A stretch of DNA of 64,000 nt from Macondimonas sp045864775 (lineage in GTDB: Bacteria; Pseudomonadota; Gammaproteobacteria; UBA5335). The translations under genes and the position numbers were made by a program. The stretch is taken from assembly GCA_045864775.1 (NCBI GenBank), contig BTVR01000001.1:806001-870000 (forward strand), in the 5' to 3' direction. The first letter of the stretch is position 1. Each line of letters starts with the position of its first letter. Shown one piece after another: positions 61,245 through 64,000 of the stretch. The notes under the pieces are model-generated. The model ran no database searches. It saw nothing but the letters and a program-made list of their open reading frames with translations, and was not told the DNA's origin.

Positions 61245-61764
61245 TCCGCTCTCCGTCCTTTTCAGTGGTGCGCGCGTCTTTGTAACGAGGCGGGGTTCTC
61301 GGACCGACCGTGTCGGAGTGACTCGTCGGTTCGAGGGCATTCCCGTTCATGAATGCTCCTGATCCGCGGTGTCGGGTCGTGCCGGAGCGGGCGGCATCGA
61401 TCCTCGGGCGCCGCCCGTCACCATGTTGCCCTTGCATCGATCCGGCGACCGCGGCCTTCGCGCCGGAGATCCGCGCATGGCCGCCATGCCTGACCGCGAC
61501 ACGGCGCGGCGAGAGGGGCTTGTGCATGAATCATGGGGCCGCTCCGCGACGCTCATCCGGATTCGCCGATTCGGTACGGCCGCTCGCGGAGACCACCGTG
61601 CGTCCGCTTCATGCCTCATCCCACCTGCTTCCGGGTCGCTGATAGGCTCCGCCACTCCGGCTAGAGGGCCCTCCGGCCCGGGATGAGCGACTCGACACGC
61701 TCGGCGGCGGAGGCGCTGCCGGGGCGAGCGCCGGTCGGGCGGCTGCCCCTCGGCCGCGCCGGCG
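61245..61764. other. Intergenic region, no gene recognised
   Basis: About 520 bp, the longest gene-free stretch here. Several open frames of about 100 codons exist on both strands but give Arg/Ser/Pro-rich shadows. I looked for a cobalamin riboswitch upstream of the cobC-like gene (minus strand) and found no convincing B12-box or core. It also holds the 3' side of the bcp gene (stop at 61765) and a GAGGGCCCTC palindrome near 61664-61673. Confidence 0.5.
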
Positions 61765-62229
61765 TCAACCCAGCTTCCGCAGGATGGCGATCGCCTCCGT
61801 CACATGCCGGGTGGCGCGAAGCTGGCTCGAGAACATGTGGCGGATGATGCCGTCTCGATCGATCACGAACGTCACCCGGCCAGGCAGAATCCCCAGCGTT
61901 GCAGCAACCCCGTAAGCCTTGCGCACGGCGCCGTCCTGGTCGCTGAGCAACACGAAAGGCAGCCGGTACTTGCCCGCGAACTGGGCATGGCGGCTCGGTG
62001 CGTCGGAACTGATGCCGATGACCTCAGCGCCCGCCTGCTTGAAATCCTCATACTGATCACGGAAGGCGCAAGCCTCGGCCGTACAGCCGGGCGTGTCGTC
62101 CTTGGGATAGAAATACACCACCACCGGCACGCCCCGGTACTCGGACAGCGCAATGCTGCGACCGTCCGCATTCGGAAGACGAAAATCGGGCGCCTGATCA
62201 CCCACCTTCAGTGTCTTGCTGGCCGTCAT
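61765..62229 (-). CDS. bcp: Thiol peroxidase, Bcp/PrxQ-type peroxiredoxin
   Basis: A 154-residue thioredoxin-fold peroxidase removing H2O2 and organic peroxides. VGDQAPDFRLPNADG starts the domain, and YPKDDTPGCTAEACAFRD gives the peroxidatic Cys49 and a resolving Cys54 five residues on, the atypical two-Cys arrangement. GRVTFVIDRDGIIRHMF follows. GGAAGGGGG lies before the ATG at 62229. A terminator for the upstream hydratase gene precedes it, so it has its own transcript. Confidence 0.95.
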   Translation of the reverse strand: MTASKTLKVGDQAPDFRLPNADGRSIALSEYRGVPVVVYFYPKDDTPGCTAEACAFRDQYEDFKQAGAEVIGISSDAPSRHAQFAGKYRLPFVLLSDQDGAVRKAYGVAATLGILPGRVTFVIDRDGIIRHMFSSQLRATRHVTEAIAILRKLG

Positions 62230-62313
62230 GCCACGCCCCCTTCCGGCCATCCGGCCTTCATAAATCGCCATCCCGTGTGTTTCGAGTATAGGCGAACACC
62301 GATTTCGTTCTCG

Positions 62314-62335
62314 AAAAAAGGGGGCTTATGCCCCC
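62314..62335 (-). terminator. Intrinsic terminator after the MaoC-type hydratase gene
   Basis: Read on the minus strand, GGGGGC (62335-62330) pairs with GCCCCC (62325-62320) over an ATAA loop and is followed by six T (62319-62314). It is a textbook rho-independent terminator 29 bp after the hydratase stop and before bcp. Confidence 0.85.
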
Positions 62336-62364
62336 TTCTTTGAGTTACAAGCGACGCACGGCCC

Positions 62365-63213
62365 TTATTCGGGCTTGAACGTGCACTTGGACTTGGAGAG
62401 CACCACGTTGCCTTTCTGGGTCTCGGCCTGCACGATCGCCACGCCAGGCTCGATCACCCACAGCTTGGTCACGATGTCATCGCCGGGATAGACCTGATCG
62501 GCAAACCGCGCCTCGAAGGAACTGAAGCGCGCCGGATCGCTGCCGCACAGCGTATGCAGGATGGCGCGGCCCACGAAGCCGTAGGTGCACAGGCCATGCA
62601 GGAAGGGCTTGGGATAGCCGGACAGCTTGGCGAAGTTGGGGTCGATGTGGATCGGGTTCGGATCACCGGACAGCCGATACAGCGCCGCCTGCTCGGGCCG
62701 CGTGTTGTAGGTGATGATGTGGTCCGGCTCACGCTCGGGGGCGACGTTGATGCCTTCGGAAGATGGCCCCCGCTCGCCGCCGAAGCCGCCGGCACCCTTC
62801 AGGAAGATCGTCGCGTGGGTCGTGCAGATGGGACCGTCCTTGTCCTGCACCAGCCCTTCCACGCCCAGCACCGCCGCCTTGCCCTTGTCCCATACCTCGG
62901 TGATCTTGCCGATGCACTCGACCTTGGCCTGGGGGGGAATCGGACGGTGCAGGGTGATCGCCTGTTCGCCGTGCAGCAAATTGGCGAGGTTCATTTCGAC
63001 CTTGCCCATCATGCCGCCCATGGACATCATGCCGGCGATGACGCCGTAGGTCGGCAGCACCTTGGGGCCCTTCTGTTCATACACGAAGGCCAGCTCGGAG
63101 TCCGGCTGGCAACCCACGCCCAGGGCGTAGAGCTGCACGTCCTTCTTGGTCCAGGACGCCGGCATCGGGCTGAAGGTTTCACCGACCAGGTCGGGAGAGA
63201 TTTTCTTGGCCAT
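62365..63213 (-). CDS. MaoC-type (R)-specific enoyl-CoA hydratase, MFE-2-like
   Basis: A 282-residue hydratase-2 protein with two hotdog folds. The N-terminal half begins SWTKKDVQLYALGVG, with VLPTYGVIAGM. The C-terminal half has the catalytic motif YRLSGDPNPIHIDPNFAKLSGY with Asp/His, then KPFLHGLCTYGF, as in the hydratase domain of peroxisomal multifunctional enzyme type 2. It hydrates trans-2-enoyl-CoA to (3R)-hydroxyacyl-CoA. The ATG at 63213 gives the family start. Its natural partner, the dehydrogenase, is encoded at 18003-18908. Confidence 0.92.
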   Translation of the reverse strand: MAKKISPDLVGETFSPMPASWTKKDVQLYALGVGCQPDSELAFVYEQKGPKVLPTYGVIAGMMSMGGMMGKVEMNLANLLHGEQAITLHRPIPPQAKVECIGKITEVWDKGKAAVLGVEGLVQDKDGPICTTHATIFLKGAGGFGGERGPSSEGINVAPEREPDHIITYNTRPEQAALYRLSGDPNPIHIDPNFAKLSGYPKPFLHGLCTYGFVGRAILHTLCGSDPARFSSFEARFADQVYPGDDIVTKLWVIEPGVAIVQAETQKGNVVLSKSKCTFKPE

Positions 63214-63363
63214 AGGTTTGTCCTGCTGTTCCTTCAACAGTGAGAAAAAGGTTTTCAAATAGTAGGTAGGGGCTCCATCAGCGTCAAGGAAGACGAACTC
63301 GCGAACGCGATGAGATGTCTATGGACGCAGCCGTTCTCAATCCACCCGCTCAGGAGTTCACCG

Positions 63364-64000
63364 ATGCCGCGCACCGTCCTCATCACCGGCACCTCGTCCG
63401 GCATCGGCAAAGCCGCCGTCGTGGCCTTTTACCGGCGCGGCTGGCAGGTGGTCGCCACGATGCGCGATCCCGCCCGTGCCGCCGGGTTCGGGTGGCCGGC
63501 GGATGTCTTGATCGAGCGACTGGACCTGAACGACCCCGCCAGCGTGGAAAGCGCACTGGCAGCAGCCGAAGCCCGTTTCGGCGCCGTGGATGCCCTGGTC
63601 AACAACGCCGGCTACGGCCTCACGGGCGCGATCGAAACCTGCAGTCCCGAACAGGTCCGCGCGTCATTCGATACCAACCTGTTCGGCACGCTCACCGCCA
63701 TTCGCACCTTCCTGCCCGGCATGCGCGAGCGTAACCGAGGCGTGATCGTCAATGTCACCAGCATCGGCGGGCGCATGACCTTCCCCTTCTACGGCTACTA
63801 CAGCGCCGCCAAATATGCGCTGGAGGCCATCAGCGAGGGCCTGTGGCATGACCTCCATCCAAGCGCAGTGCGCGTGAAGGTGGTCGAACCGGGCTTCACC
63901 CAAACCGCCTTTGCCGAAACGGGACTGGTCATGGGGCAAACCGACCTGCCCTTCTATCGGGAGCGTATCGCCCGTCTTACGGAACGCCTGCGCCAAGGCA
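63364..64000 (+). CDS. SDR-family oxidoreductase, 3' truncated
   Basis: A frame starting ATG at 63364 runs open to the right edge, so 212 residues are visible and the end is missing. RTVLITGTSSGIGKAAVVAF binds the cofactor, LVNNAGYGLTGAIE is the conserved motif, and SIGGRMTFPFYGYYSAAK gives Ser/Tyr/Lys, with VEPGFTQTAFAET after it. It resembles the retinol-dehydrogenase-like SDRs that often act on lipids. Divergent from the hydratase gene across 150 bp. Substrate unknown. Confidence 0.9.
   Translation, partial: MPRTVLITGTSSGIGKAAVVAFYRRGWQVVATMRDPARAAGFGWPADVLIERLDLNDPASVESALAAAEARFGAVDALVNNAGYGLTGAIETCSPEQVRASFDTNLFGTLTAIRTFLPGMRERNRGVIVNVTSIGGRMTFPFYGYYSAAKYALEAISEGLWHDLHPSAVRVKVVEPGFTQTAFAETGLVMGQTDLPFYRERIARLTERLRQG

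Noticed and set aside
61318..61350. GGTTCGAGGGC resembling a tRNA T-arm
   Set aside because: No 7-bp acceptor stem, D-arm or anticodon arm can be built around it.
61245..61764. Cobalamin riboswitch upstream of the cobC-like gene
   Set aside because: GGAGACC near 61588-61594 resembles part of a B12 box but is on the plus strand, while the gene is on the minus strand. The core GGGAA/GGTG/CCCGCAACTGT elements are absent.

Overview
The window is high-GC, gene-dense DNA from a chromosome of a free-living Gram-negative bacterium, most probably a gammaproteobacterium. Support comes from recognisable gene orders: pyrG-kdsA-eno-ftsB-ispD-ispF-truD, leuS-lptE-holA-proA-nadD-rsfS-rlmH, and maf-rng-yhdP-nitrilase-tldD, plus DUF1820 and lipopolysaccharide genes (kdsA, lptE). 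No rRNA, tRNA, CRISPR array, phage or intact insertion sequence was seen. The genus cannot be fixed from the sequence alone. Lipid oxidation genes (AlkB family, MFE-2-like dehydrogenase and hydratase) and a sulfolipid-type cassette suggest an environmental organism.

Layout. 0-2.3 kb: the tail of an MscS-type channel. 2.3-5.4 kb: a three-gene operon (GT4 glycosyltransferase, SqdB-like UDP-sulfoquinovose synthase, PlcP/LpxH-like phosphoesterase) preceded by four 7-mers at an exact 11-bp period and a -10 box, the architecture of a PhoB promoter. I read it as a phosphate-starvation membrane-lipid remodelling system, and it is the most interesting item here. 5.6-15.3 kb: small envelope proteins, a GNAT enzyme, DUF1820, an MBL hydrolase, purL, a methyltransferase and a lytic transglycosylase. 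15.5-19.8 kb: a secreted glycosidase beside a secreted unknown, an ABM-domain protein, an MFE-2-like dehydrogenase and a secreted alpha-carbonic anhydrase. 19.9-26.4 kb: the truD-to-pyrG housekeeping block on the minus strand.

26.7-27.8 kb holds two members of a small secreted protein family; a third sits at 51.6-52.0 kb. 28-44.4 kb is one long minus-strand run from leuS down to an alpha/beta hydrolase, with many overlapping stop/start codons. 44.6-51.3 kb: an L,D-transpeptidase, an AlkB-family oxygenase divergent from a marR-emrA-emrB-usp-hit operon across an operator-rich gap. 52.4-58.9 kb: galE, argG, cysH, a citramalate synthase and a Ycf46-like AAA ATPase. 59-64 kb: short-chain dehydrogenases, cobS plus a cobC-like phosphatase, a Bcp peroxiredoxin, a MaoC-type hydratase that is the natural partner of the dehydrogenase at 18 kb, and a truncated SDR at the right edge.

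Start codons were adjusted where an internal start with a ribosome binding site or family length fits better. Long antisense reading frames, up to 968 codons, are GC-driven shadows and are omitted.
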